The notes beneath the pieces are model-generated. The model had not been told where the DNA came from. It ran no database searches and saw nothing but the letters and a program-made list of their open reading frames with translations. The position numbers and the translations under genes were made by a program. This document shows positions 8,298-15,442 of a stretch of 34,908 nucleotides of DNA, piece after piece (the first letter of the stretch is position 1; every line of letters begins with the position of its first letter). The DNA comes from Burkholderiaceae bacterium (GTDB taxonomy: Bacteria; Pseudomonadota; Gammaproteobacteria; Burkholderiales; Burkholderiaceae): the NCBI GenBank assembly GCA_947482555.1, contig CANKKB010000004.1, forward strand, positions 1 to 34,908, written 5' to 3'.

Positions 8298-8771
8298 GTG
8301 CTCCCCAATATCGCCTTAGAGCGTCTTAATGGCAACTCTGAAAACACTCACGACTATGCTGGAAAAGTTCTGCTTATTGTTAACGTAGCAAGTGAGTGTG
8401 GCTTCACCCCTCAATATCATGAACTGCAGGCGCTTTATGATGAATTTCATAATCAAGGCCTTGAGATACTGGGCTTTCCCTGCAATCAATTTGGTGGGCA
8501 AGAGCCCGGAAATGCTGAGCAAATTCAGGTATTTTGTAATACAAAATTTGGCGTCACTTTTCCAGTGTTTAAAAAGACTGATGTCAATGGACTTCATACC
8601 CATCCCTTATTTGAATATCTCAAATCTGCAGCGCCTGGCTTACTTGGCACTGAGGCCATTAAGTGGAATTTCACCAAGTTTTTGATTGATCGCAATGGTT
8701 TGCCCGTCAAACGATATGCCTCAACTACATCTCCTAAAAATATTAGTGAAGATATCAAAAAACTGCTTTGA
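8298..8771 (+). CDS. Glutathione peroxidase family thiol peroxidase
   Basis: 157 residues, full length for a bacterial GPx. The active-site stretch VNVASECGFTPQ carries peroxidatic Cys34 in place of selenocysteine. The catalytic tetrad is completed by Gln68 in FPCNQFGGQEPG and by Trp123 and Asn124 in KWNFTKF. Cys80 (in VFCNTKFG) is at the position of the resolving Cys in thioredoxin-dependent GPx enzymes, so reduction by thioredoxin rather than glutathione is likely. Substrates would be H2O2 and organic hydroperoxides in the cytosol. The start is GTG at 8298; no ATG is available near the family N-terminus. Confidence 0.93.
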   Translation: MLPNIALERLNGNSENTHDYAGKVLLIVNVASECGFTPQYHELQALYDEFHNQGLEILGFPCNQFGGQEPGNAEQIQVFCNTKFGVTFPVFKKTDVNGLHTHPLFEYLKSAAPGLLGTEAIKWNFTKFLIDRNGLPVKRYASTTSPKNISEDIKKLL

Positions 8772-8804
8772 AAATATCAGACTAAATTGATATCAGAGTA
8801 ATTA

Positions 8805-9225
8805 TTACTTAGAAGTAACATGGGAAAAGCCATGCCAGTGCTTAGCATTAACTGGTACAAAATCAATGTATTGCGTTTTTATTTCGCCCCCAGGTGGGAC
8901 AAAATTCGGCGATAAAACACCAACGGGTCCTAAGGATCTTATAAATTGATAGGTAGCACGAAAATCTGACTCGGAAATCATTTGCAGCGTAAACCAAGGC
9001 ATGGGCGGTCTAGCCTCTAAATGCTTCGAAAAATTAACCCATTGATCTTCGGTTAAATTCTGTATCAATAAGCGCAAATTTGCAGGATAAGAAACTCCCC
9101 AATCTCCTTTATGGCCAATTGAGTTTCCCGTGATCCTCATCTGCATTTGCATGAGTTCCAGATATAAGCAAAAGAACAGTAGCAAACCAAGGCAAGGTGA
9201 TACTTTTAAAATTTAGTTTGATCAT
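8805..9225 (-). pseudogene. Secreted protein interrupted by a one-base frameshift
   Basis: From ATG 9225 the reading frame gives a good signal peptide (LPWFATVLLLISGTHANA) and then DEDHGK, ending at a stop 111 bases later. In the next frame the same protein resumes with GNSIGHKGDWGVSYPANL, then EARPPMPWFTLQMISESDFR and ATYQFIRSLGPVG, and ends at 8805. The switch falls in the run GGGAAA (9129-9124); without one base of this run the two halves join as DEDHGNSIGHKG. The C-terminal half resembles the tail of cytochrome-c-like secreted proteins ('MPW...MSDxDLRAxYxYIRSLGP'), but there is no C-x-x-C-H. Repaired length is about 139 residues. It may be a true pseudogene or a homopolymer sequencing error. 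Confidence 0.7.
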
Positions 9226-9261
9226 TGGCCTACCGCGAATAAAATGAGCTACTCACCAACG

Positions 9262-9735
9262 CTAATTTGCCCCTAATGAACATTTTTTATTCATTTGGGC
9301 ACAAATTTTTAGAATTGCATTTGCTGCAGTTGAGGTACTTGATGCATCTCCATCCGCAGGAGCACTCGCAGAAATCATGATTTCAGAAGATTGATCGCTT
9401 AATGGAACAACTTTTAAAGCAACATTTTTATTATTTTCTGATACTTTAAGTGTTAAATTTTTAGCATCTTGAGAGACTATAGTAATTGCTTGGTTTTGTT
9501 TAACAATATTAATTGCTGTTGCATAAACATTGCTTGCTGGGGCATTTAAAACAACCGTGGCCATTTGAGCTGTAGGTTTTCCATTTTGATCATCTTGAGT
9601 GAGCTGATTGATCCGACCTGCTATATGCTTAGCAGCAAAAACCCATTGGGCTGATACTGGTTCGCTAACTAAAAATAATGAGCCAAGCAATAGCCCCACT
9701 GTTGCAATTCGTAACCCTGAATCTTTGATAGCCAT
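9262..9735 (-). CDS. Hypothetical periplasmic protein
   Basis: 157 residues. A signal peptide ends near SEPVSAQ. The mature part begins WVFAAKHIAGRINQLTQ, then has ATVVLNAPASNVYATAINIV, alternating strands such as LTLKVSENNKNVALKVVPL, and a C-terminal helix with two Cys (KICAQMNKKCSLG) that may be disulfide-bonded. The pattern of a small alpha/beta domain recalls exported DUF3568-like proteins, but I cannot assign a family with confidence. It is divergent to the HbpS/GlcG-like gene across a 168-base promoter region. Confidence 0.7.
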   Translation of the reverse strand: MAIKDSGLRIATVGLLLGSLFLVSEPVSAQWVFAAKHIAGRINQLTQDDQNGKPTAQMATVVLNAPASNVYATAINIVKQNQAITIVSQDAKNLTLKVSENNKNVALKVVPLSDQSSEIMISASAPADGDASSTSTAANAILKICAQMNKKCSLGAN

Positions 9736-9903
9736 AGTTCCCCCTAATTAGCGTTCTATTATGGCATCTACTTGATGACATTCTCAAGAATAAGCGTTAA
9801 ATATCAATCCCAATTTAGTTAATTTTCCATTAATGGCAAATATTTTTCTTGAGGCTCTGGTAGAATTTTCTAATTAACAAGAATTTTCTTCTATATACCT
9901 ACT

Positions 9904-10338
9904 ATGAATTCAATTACCCTAGAACTTGCTAACTTAATATCGGATAAAGCTTTAGAAAAAGCGCAGTCAATGGGTTTTCAGCCTCAAACTATAGCCATTC
10001 TCGATATTGGCGGACACATTAAAGTTATTAAACGCTCTGATGGCGCCAGCATATTGCGTCCTGAAATAGCTGTTGGCAAAGCCTGGGGAGTTTTAGGAAT
10101 GGGATTCGGTGGTCGTGACCTAGCTAGGCGTGCAGAAGCAGCTCCCGCTTTTTTTAATTCATTGATGGCAATGTCAAATGGTCGCATGGTGCCTGTAGCA
10201 GGTGGTGCATTAATCAGAAATTCCAATAAAGAAATTATTGGATCAATTGGAATTAGTGGAGATACCTCTGATAACGATGAAATCTGTGCCGTTGCCGGGG
10301 TAGAGGCGGCGGGATTAATTGCGGATACTGGCACGTAG
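9904..10338 (+). CDS. GlcG/HbpS family protein (heme-binding-like, DUF336)
   Basis: 144 residues, one complete domain. Family marks are MGFQPQTIAILDIGGHIKVI, RSDGASILRPEIAVGKAWG, and RMVPVAGGALIR followed by IIGSIGISGDTSDNDE near the end. The family includes the Streptomyces heme-binding HbpS and the glycolate-operon protein GlcG. There is no signal peptide, so it is cytosolic here. No glycolate oxidase genes adjoin it, so a GlcG role in glycolate use is not supported by context. Confidence 0.9.
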   Translation: MNSITLELANLISDKALEKAQSMGFQPQTIAILDIGGHIKVIKRSDGASILRPEIAVGKAWGVLGMGFGGRDLARRAEAAPAFFNSLMAMSNGRMVPVAGGALIRNSNKEIIGSIGISGDTSDNDEICAVAGVEAAGLIADTGT

Positions 10339-10403
10339 TATTAGTAGCCAGCTACTACTCAACTTATACCCAATACCAACCACAGAGTTAGTGTTTTACT
10401 TTC

Positions 10404-10445
10404 TAGTGATCCCAATCGGACATGAACCTTGAAACACAAACTTTG
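10404..10445 (-). repeat. tRNA-derived repeat, copy 1 (degenerate)
   Basis: On the minus strand, AAGGTTCATGTCCGATTGGG aligns with the T-arm and acceptor 3' half of a tRNA (GGTTCAAGTCC...TGGGCCCACCA). The next bases, ATCACTAGAAAGTAAAACAC, match the flank that follows the copy at 31333. It begins 14 bases after the stop codon of the HTH-PAS gene. Confidence 0.55.
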
Positions 10446-10459
10446 CTATTAAAAAGTAA

Positions 10460-11188
10460 TTAATTTTTTTGCTGAAAAATTTTCTCAGTTATCTGCAAAT
10501 GGGTAACGATATAGCAAACATCGCTTTTGTATGCGAAAGCCAATATCTTAACTTCAAACCATCTTTTTTCTTCTTTGCTATGGCAGGGATATTTAATCTT
10601 AAAACTTTTGCTATTGTCATAAATAACATCGCGAATAGATTTTGCTACTTTATGCGCTTCTTCTGAATCTGGCCCTCTAGCCTTGTCACAAAGCTCAAGA
10701 TAATTAATTCCCTCGCACCCTAGATTTCCATCTTTTAATTTTGGATAAACCATTGCGGCTGCCCGCCAAGCATTATTCACGAGAATAATAAAACCCCCTT
10801 TATCTAAGATTGCAGTCAAAGGCGAAACAAAGTTAATTGCAGCTTGTCCTAAACCCTCTATTTTTCTCAGCCTATAGGCTTCTAATTTTTTTATATCATC
10901 CCTGCTCTCAACTTCATTCTGTGGGTGCTCGATTTCCATGACGCTAGTTGCGAAAATAAAAGATGCGTCTAAGTTGAGCCAGCTAATTAAAGTTTTAAGT
11001 CTTGATGATTCAGGTAATGATTGTCCATTAATCCACTTTCTTGCAGATTCACGAGAAATTGAGTTTGACTGACTATTGCGAAAATTAAATTCAATCGCAA
11101 GCTTATTAGCTGTCGGTATTTCACCAAACCGATTTATTAACCCCGCTCTGAAGGCTAAAAGAAAACGTTCAATTACGAGTTGGTTAAT
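10460..11188 (-). CDS. HTH-PAS regulatory protein with an apparent AUU start
   Basis: The open frame runs from just after a TAG at 11203-11201 to 10460 without any ATG, GTG or TTG before residue 84. I place the start at ATT 11188 because GGAG (11200-11197) lies eight bases upstream and the protein then begins (M)NQLVIERFLLAFRAGLINRF, a natural N-terminus. Residues 1-80 look like a helix-turn-helix module (FGEIPTANKLAIEFNF, then ISRESARKWINGQSLPESSR). Residues 110-235 are a PAS-like domain with ILDKGGFIILVNNAWR, CEGINYLELCDKARG and YPCHSKEEKRWFEVK. Starting instead at the internal ATG (10939) would lose the DNA-binding part. Known AUU starts (infC, pcnB) limit expression. It is divergent to the PTS IIA-like gene. 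Confidence 0.65.
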   Translation of the reverse strand: MNQLVIERFLLAFRAGLINRFGEIPTANKLAIEFNFRNSQSNSISRESARKWINGQSLPESSRLKTLISWLNLDASFIFATSVMEIEHPQNEVESRDDIKKLEAYRLRKIEGLGQAAINFVSPLTAILDKGGFIILVNNAWRAAAMVYPKLKDGNLGCEGINYLELCDKARGPDSEEAHKVAKSIRDVIYDNSKSFKIKYPCHSKEEKRWFEVKILAFAYKSDVCYIVTHLQITEKIFQQKN

Positions 11189-11242
11189 TTTATTTTCTCC
11201 CTACATGAGGCTAATCATTTCCTCTCCTCTCATCATGTTCCT

Positions 11243-11274
11243 TTAATAGGACTAAATCAGGTTAATTAATAGGA
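11243..11274. promoter_or_regulatory. Direct repeats in the divergent promoter region
   Basis: TTAATAGGA occurs at 11243-11251 and 11266-11274, 23 bases apart start to start (about two helical turns), each followed by a similar AT-rich stretch (CTAAATC, TTGATCTAA). A looser third match lies near 11325. The 298-base gap between the HTH-PAS start and the PTS IIA-like gene holds no other feature I recognise except a GGGTT/AACCC hairpin at 11461-11474, just before the IIA start. The repeats could be operator sites for the adjacent HTH protein; this is an inference. Confidence 0.3.
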
Positions 11275-11486
11275 TTGATCTAATTTTTCTGATTTGCCAA
11301 CTTGAAGGTGGTATTTAATGATTAATTAAGACTAATTTATTCAGATATGAAGTACTTCTACCAAACAAAGAGAAAGCTTGGGGTAGCTATCCCAATCACG
11401 CAAATAACATGGTAAAGGAATAAGATCACCACCATAAAAAACTGCCAGTGCAAGAATCTTGGGTTTGCTAACCCATATAAAGCTCA

Positions 11487-12095
11487 ATGAATACACTAGT
11501 TGATATTTTTACAACAGACTGCATTGCGCTTAATTGTCCAGCTAGAACTAGAGCCGAATCTTTTAGCATTGCTGGGGATCTTTTTGAGAAAAAATTAGGG
11601 ATACCATCAAGTTCCGTAGTCCATTTTTTAAATACCCGTGAAGATTTAAGTTCTACTGCCCTGGGTTTCGGAGTCGCCATTCCCCATGGGACTGTTTCTG
11701 GAATTGACATGCCTGTTGCATGTTTTATAAAGTTAGCTGAAGCGATAGACTTTTATGCCCCAGATGGGATTAAGATCTCCATCCTAATCTTTTTATTGTT
11801 ACCAGAGAAGGCTGTTCAAGGACATATTCAAATTCTTTCGTCACTTGCACAACTGCTACTAGATAATGATCAACGCCAAAATTTATTATCAATACATGAG
11901 CCTGAGAAAATTTGTCAGCTACTTAACCTGGTGATAGACTTTAGTGAGATTCTGCAAACTCAAGACTTACAGAATAACTTTAAGCAATCTATTAAATCAA
12001 GCAATCAATATATTCTGAGCTATTTAGCTGAATGGGCAATTCTCGAAGTATCAAGAAAAAAAGATGGGGAAATAGTATCTTCTAGTAAGCGTTAG
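11487..12095 (+). CDS. PTS IIA-like (PtsN-type) protein with C-terminal extension
   Basis: 202 residues. The first 150 match the nitrogen/fructose-type EIIA domain: ALNCPARTRAESFSIAGDLF, then EDLSSTALGFGVAIPHGT with the phosphoryl-accepting His67, and PVACFIKLAEAIDFYAPDG and LIFLLLPEKAVQGHIQIL. Residues after about 155 (LQNNFKQSIKSSNQYILSYL and a Lys-rich tail) extend beyond the usual PtsN length and are unassigned. Such proteins act as phosphorylation-dependent regulators in the cytosol. It is divergent to the HTH-PAS gene. Canonical ptsN normally sits near rpoN and hprK, so this is probably a second, specialised copy. Confidence 0.85.
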   Translation: MNTLVDIFTTDCIALNCPARTRAESFSIAGDLFEKKLGIPSSSVVHFLNTREDLSSTALGFGVAIPHGTVSGIDMPVACFIKLAEAIDFYAPDGIKISILIFLLLPEKAVQGHIQILSSLAQLLLDNDQRQNLLSIHEPEKICQLLNLVIDFSEILQTQDLQNNFKQSIKSSNQYILSYLAEWAILEVSRKKDGEIVSSSKR

Positions 12096-12114
12096 TTTGC
12101 CTAATTAAATAGAA

Positions 12115-12156
12115 TACAAGCTCACTAGGACGCCATCCTGAGACCAAAAAATTCTA
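12115..12156 (-). repeat. tRNA-derived repeat, copy 2 (degenerate)
   Basis: On the minus strand, AGAATTTTTTGGTCTCAGG is followed by a changed T-loop and then GTCCTAGTGAGC. This matches the repeat consensus AGAATCCTTTGGTCCCAGG...GTCCTGGTGGGC. It lies about 20 bases past the end of the PTS IIA-like gene, on the opposite strand. Confidence 0.45.
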
Positions 12157-12240
12157 GTTGTGTAGCAAGCAAGTATCTATATGCTCCCATGAGTACGCTT
12201 TATATATTTTCCTTAACACCACAAGCAGCTAGCTCCTTTT

Positions 12241-12741
12241 AACACTGCACAAGATGCAACACAAACATCGCTTGCGGAGGCAGGGGACTATTCTGCGCTC
12301 GTTGCAATGCATATAATGGCCAATGAAATCTTGTAATGGACTATGGAAATTTTTTATTGGCAACCTGGTCCCGATGCCCCTATGCAGTTTCCAGGCAGCA
12401 AAATGTAAATGACTGATAGTGTTACTGGCCCCTACCGTAATTTTGCAACCTGCCAAGCATGGTCCAATACGAATTTAACGCCCTGCTTTAGTCCTTACCT
12501 AGAAACTTGCCCTGGAATTCCAGCTGCTACGACCAGTAATTGCATGTCATGTCATAACCTCGCAAGAATAGGTGGGCCGCCACTTTCAGGAATACCTAAC
12601 GGTGGCTTAAACTATCCTCTAAATTATTTAACGCCGACAACAACTAGCAGCTCTCTTTGGAGCAACCCTATATACACAAAGTTAGACGGTATGTGGTCCA
12701 TCAACCAAAATGCATTGCCCCCGGTAACAGTGCAGCAGTAA
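12241..12741 (+). pseudogene. Relic of a cytochrome-c-like secreted protein (C-terminal part)
   Basis: Successive frames carry the tail of one protein: LAEAGDYSALVAMHIMANEI (to 12333), then FYWQPGPDAPMQFPGSK in a second frame, then from 12409 TDSVTGPYRNFATCQAWSN with YLETCPGIPAATTSNCMSCH and an end at 12741. The C-M-S-C-H motif is a covalent heme site. From memory the order (W-x-x-x-x-F-Y-W-Q-P-G-x-D-A-P, G-P-x-R-N-x-x-x-C-x-A, N-C-M-S-C-H) fits a family of large secreted proteins with one cytochrome-like site. The N-terminal part and the export signal are gone and at least two frameshifts are present. The last 110 codons are open but lack a signal peptide, so heme could not be attached. Confidence 0.55.
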
Positions 12742-12782
12742 GATTTTAGAAAAAATATCGGTCCTAGAGTTGATGCTATTCG

Positions 12783-13625
12783 TTATTTACCCATCACAAA
12801 AGTAATTTGGGTTCGTGCACCCCATCCTCGGGGAGTACCAGGATATTGCAGAGTTTCAGGGTAACTGCTTACGTTGTAACGCGCACCAATTGAAAATTCA
12901 AAAGGTGTCTCCCCAATACGAATTACTTTTCCCACTGTGGCATTAATTGGGTTGTAGGTTCTGCGAACATCATAGTTATAGCTTGATTCGGTGTCTAAGG
13001 AGAAAACCCAAGCTCTCGGTGTTACATAAGATATAAAAGGCCAAAAAGAGAAAGTATTAGTTGTGGCAGTTCCTAGACTACTATTTGTTCCAGAGCCTAC
13101 TGGCCCTCCTAGACTCCATGATTGGTAAGTAAATAGCCCAAAAGTCCAAGGTTTAGGCATTGTTACAAATACCGCTCGTAAGCCGCCGCCCCATTGGGCA
13201 CTTCCATAATATCCACTTTGCCCTCCAGGAACTTGCAGGTAGGGGCCAATACCAAAAATAGTCTCTAGATCTGCTTTGGGTGTAAAAATCGTCTCAAATT
13301 GGGTTGGGCCAAGACCATAACTATTATTGCCATTGATATTTTGAAGTTTTGCGGCATTGATATATACGCGGGTAAGGGTTTTCCAATTTTCAGAAACATC
13401 AATTTTAATTTTCGGAGCAATTTGTAGGGTTTGATCTTTACCAGCATTGTTTAAGCCTAACCCGTGACTATGATTCCATTGAATATCAATTAACTGTAAA
13501 TTTGATAGTGGATTAGTTAACTCATAAGCAATATTTACATCACTTTTAGCGCTATTTTCTGCCCGAGCATTTAGACTAGTTATAGCAATTATAAAAAATG
13601 AAATAAAGTAAGCGAGATAATACAA
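12783..13625 (-). CDS. Outer-membrane beta-barrel protein (transporter-like)
   Basis: 280 residues. It has a hydrophobic N-terminal signal (LAYFISFFIIAITSLNARA), then many alternating amphipathic strands. Examples are LQLIDIQWNHSHGLG, YGLGPTQFETIFTPKAD, GPYLQVPGGQSGYYG and WGGGLRAVFVT. This resembles the 'transporter' barrels related to the MetA phenol-degradation family. The C-terminus ends ITFVMGK rather than with Phe, which is slightly unusual. The only start in frame is TTG 13625, with no clear ribosome site, because a TAA lies 15 bases earlier; expression level is doubtful. The cargo is unknown. Confidence 0.7.
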   Translation of the reverse strand: MYYLAYFISFFIIAITSLNARAENSAKSDVNIAYELTNPLSNLQLIDIQWNHSHGLGLNNAGKDQTLQIAPKIKIDVSENWKTLTRVYINAAKLQNINGNNSYGLGPTQFETIFTPKADLETIFGIGPYLQVPGGQSGYYGSAQWGGGLRAVFVTMPKPWTFGLFTYQSWSLGGPVGSGTNSSLGTATTNTFSFWPFISYVTPRAWVFSLDTESSYNYDVRRTYNPINATVGKVIRIGETPFEFSIGARYNVSSYPETLQYPGTPRGWGARTQITFVMGK

Positions 13626-13725
13626 AGTGCAGAGTTTATTTTACTGTGGCGGCAAAAATATGCAAAGCTGATAAGAGGCTCAAAAGAATCAAAAGATGAC
13701 TAGTAAAAATTGAATTTAGTGCGAT

Positions 13726-13749
13726 TAAAAAACCACTCCATAGAGTGGT
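13726..13749 (-). terminator. Intrinsic terminator of the 13.8-14.6 kb barrel gene
   Basis: Arms ACCACTC (13732-13738) and GAGTGGT (13743-13749) form a perfect seven-base stem with a four-base loop. On the minus strand the stem is followed by six T. It lies 31 bases after the stop codon of the OmpA-like barrel gene. Confidence 0.85.
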
Positions 13750-13780
13750 ATTACATGAATTAAATAACTTATCTTGTAAC

Positions 13781-14578
13781 TTAAAATACATAGCCAACAC
13801 CCGCTAAGAATTGATAGGTATTGAGACTACTAAAATTAGGAACTATGGTTTTACTACCAGTAGCGCCAACGGCACTAGTTTGAACATAACTAGGAGCGCT
13901 ATAGCCCATGTAGCTGCCTTCGGCAAATCCATATAAACCACTCATAATCATTTGTTTGTAGCCTAATCCAACCAGGTAACCGCCTTGATTGGAGGAAGGA
14001 TTCTCGCCTGGTTTAGCTGGGGATGTAGTAGATAGCCCATTTAGCGTGTTGGTGAAAGATGTTGAACGGTTATATTGTGCAGTGACTTGACTGTAGCCTG
14101 CTTTAAGATAAACCAATTTATCTTTATCAATTGCATATGCTGGAGTGAGAAAGAGATTAAAGCGATTGGAGAGCTGTACGGTTTCACCATTACCGATTCT
14201 CGTTTCGCCAGCAACAAGCGAAGTATTACCCATAGCATTAGAAACAGTTTGAGAGATGTTAGAACTGGTTTGTGTTATTGCTGAATAATCAGCGCCCACA
14301 CCGATCAACCATTTCTCACTAACTTGCCAGTAATAACCCGCTCCAAAGACTAAGGGAGCTCCACCAAAGTTTTGACTGGGGCCACTTCCTTTAGTGTCCG
14401 TGTTAAGGTTGGGTGTATCTATGCTAGCACCACTGAAAGTACCCAATTGATTGCCTTCATAGCCAGTAGAGACCTGTCCATAAAACCCAGCAAAGGCACT
14501 TTGAGCCTGAACATTTGAACTACTAAAGCCAATCATCAGCAAAGAAGTCAATAGACTAAGCGTGAATTTGCATTTCAT
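13781..14578 (-). CDS. Opacity-type outer-membrane beta-barrel protein
   Basis: 265 residues. The signal peptide ends in SSNVQA before QSAFAGFYGQVSTGYEG. The remainder alternates strands and Ser/Asn-rich loops, with ALVFGAGYYW-type and GGYLVGLGYKQM strands, and ends FLAGVGYVF with a C-terminal Phe. This is the pattern of eight- to ten-stranded OmpA-like/Opa barrels (PF13505 type). The ATG at 14578 is preceded by AGGGG. It has its own terminator and a long 5' region that carries two palindromes, so it is probably monocistronic and may be regulated. Confidence 0.8.
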   Translation of the reverse strand: MKCKFTLSLLTSLLMIGFSSSNVQAQSAFAGFYGQVSTGYEGNQLGTFSGASIDTPNLNTDTKGSGPSQNFGGAPLVFGAGYYWQVSEKWLIGVGADYSAITQTSSNISQTVSNAMGNTSLVAGETRIGNGETVQLSNRFNLFLTPAYAIDKDKLVYLKAGYSQVTAQYNRSTSFTNTLNGLSTTSPAKPGENPSSNQGGYLVGLGYKQMIMSGLYGFAEGSYMGYSAPSYVQTSAVGATGSKTIVPNFSSLNTYQFLAGVGYVF

Positions 14579-14639
14579 AAGCCACCCCTGTTAGATTGAA
14601 AAATACTTCACTATGAGTATTTCCAATCTCAGGCGATGC

Positions 14640-14655
14640 ACTAGATATATCTAGT
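14640..14655. promoter_or_regulatory. 16-base perfect palindrome upstream of the barrel gene
   Basis: ACTAGATATATCTAGT is a perfect dyad 61 bases before the ATG of the barrel gene, in the expected promoter/5'-leader zone. It has the size of a dimeric regulator's operator. No matching second site was found in the window. The binding protein is unknown. Confidence 0.45.
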
Positions 14656-14758
14656 CGAAGGAATAAACTGGTTATAGAAACTATATTCCTATATATGCGT
14701 GAAGGGCCTGCTGGTATACCCTTGGTTAAGCAATGAATCGAGTATCGTTTCTCCCACA

Positions 14759-14779
14759 AGCGTTACTTAAAGTAACGCT
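14759..14779. promoter_or_regulatory. 21-base near-perfect palindrome
   Basis: Ten-base arms AGCGTTACTT (14759-14768) and AAGTAACGCT (14770-14779) flank a single central A. A hairpin with no loop is unlikely in RNA, so a protein-binding dyad is the better reading. It lies in the 492-base gap between two divergent genes, immediately after the terminator of the tRNA-like element. That gap otherwise holds only the tRNA-like element and the 16-base dyad. Confidence 0.45.
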
Positions 14780-14786
14780 CAAAAGA

Positions 14787-14816
14787 CAAAACCCCCAATA
14801 TCGCTAGTAAGGGTTT
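14787..14816 (-). terminator. Terminator-like hairpin following the tRNA-like element
   Basis: On the minus strand CCCTTACTA (14813-14805), loop GCGA, and TATTGGGGG (14800-14792) form a nine-position stem with one mismatch and G-U pairs, then TTTTG. It starts 11 bases after the CCA of the tRNA-like element. It is probably the tRNA's own terminator, copied with it and decayed. Confidence 0.55.
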
Positions 14817-14823
14817 ATTTTAC

Positions 14824-14904
14824 TGGTGGGCCCACCAGGACTTGCGCCTCAAAATAAAGGATTCTGCGTTGTGTCAGCATCCTAATTCCTTGAGCTATGT
14901 ATCA
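14824..14904 (-). pseudogene. tRNA pseudogene, the fullest copy of the tRNA-derived repeat
   Basis: On the minus strand CATAGCTCA marks a D-arm start, AATCCTTT an anticodon-stem 3' side, and CAAGTCCTGGTGGGCCCACC plus A a T-loop, T-stem, acceptor strand and CCA end. Length is 81 bases against the usual 76-77. The 5' acceptor strand (TGATACA) no longer pairs with TGGGCCC, and the anticodon arm does not fold, so it cannot be a working tRNA. From memory the 3' half is closest to a Burkholderiales elongator tRNA-Met. A terminator-like hairpin follows. Confidence 0.65.
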
Positions 14905-15070
14905 ATCTGGGATGGAAAGTAATCTGAAGATGAAGAGTAATACTTATCATGCCTGTTTTAAGAGCAAAAGAAATGAAAATAATCTACTAAGTTTCGCTTC
15001 AAGCAGATTTAGGATTTTTTTATTAAACTTGGTCTATTGTCCCTATCCGAAATCATGAACTAAGCCCCCT

Positions 15071-15442
15071 ATGCCTAAAGAAGTTAATCTCAATGTTTTG
15101 GGACAGCCTCTCGTCCCCTGTTCATTTGATCCTTTAACTGGATTCTATCGAGATGGTTGCTGTAAAACCGATGAAAATGATCATGGTAGACATCTTGTCT
15201 GCGCGATTGTTACAAAGGCATTTTTGCAATTTAGTTTAGAAAAGGGTAATGATTTAATCACTCCCAGGCCCGAGTTTCAATTTCCGGGTCTAGTACCGGG
15301 AGATCAATGGTGTCTTTGTATTAGTCGGTGGGCTGAGGCACATGAAGCTGATTGTGCGCCTCAAGTTAAGTTAGAGAGTACCCATATTAGCGCCCTCGAA
15401 ACTATCTCTCTTCAAACGCTAGAGCAATTTGCAGTTGCTTAG
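15071..15442 (+). CDS. DUF2237 family protein
   Basis: 123 residues, one whole domain. The family signature is obvious: NVLGQPLVPCSFDPLTGFYR, then DGCCKTDENDHGRHLVCAIV and TPRPEFQFPGLVPGDQWCLC. Several conserved Cys and Asp residues suggest metal binding, but the biochemical role is unknown. The final TAG overlaps the GTG start of the histone-deacetylase-like gene (TAGTG), so the two are translationally coupled. Confidence 0.92.
   Translation: MPKEVNLNVLGQPLVPCSFDPLTGFYRDGCCKTDENDHGRHLVCAIVTKAFLQFSLEKGNDLITPRPEFQFPGLVPGDQWCLCISRWAEAHEADCAPQVKLESTHISALETISLQTLEQFAVA

Noticed and set aside
12229-12456. Minus-strand open frame of 75 codons
   Set aside because: It is antisense to the cytochrome-like relic and has no family pattern, signal or ribosome site.
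14041-14284. Open frames on both strands inside the opacity-type barrel gene
   Set aside because: They are shadows of the real barrel frame, which has signal peptide, strands and terminal Phe.
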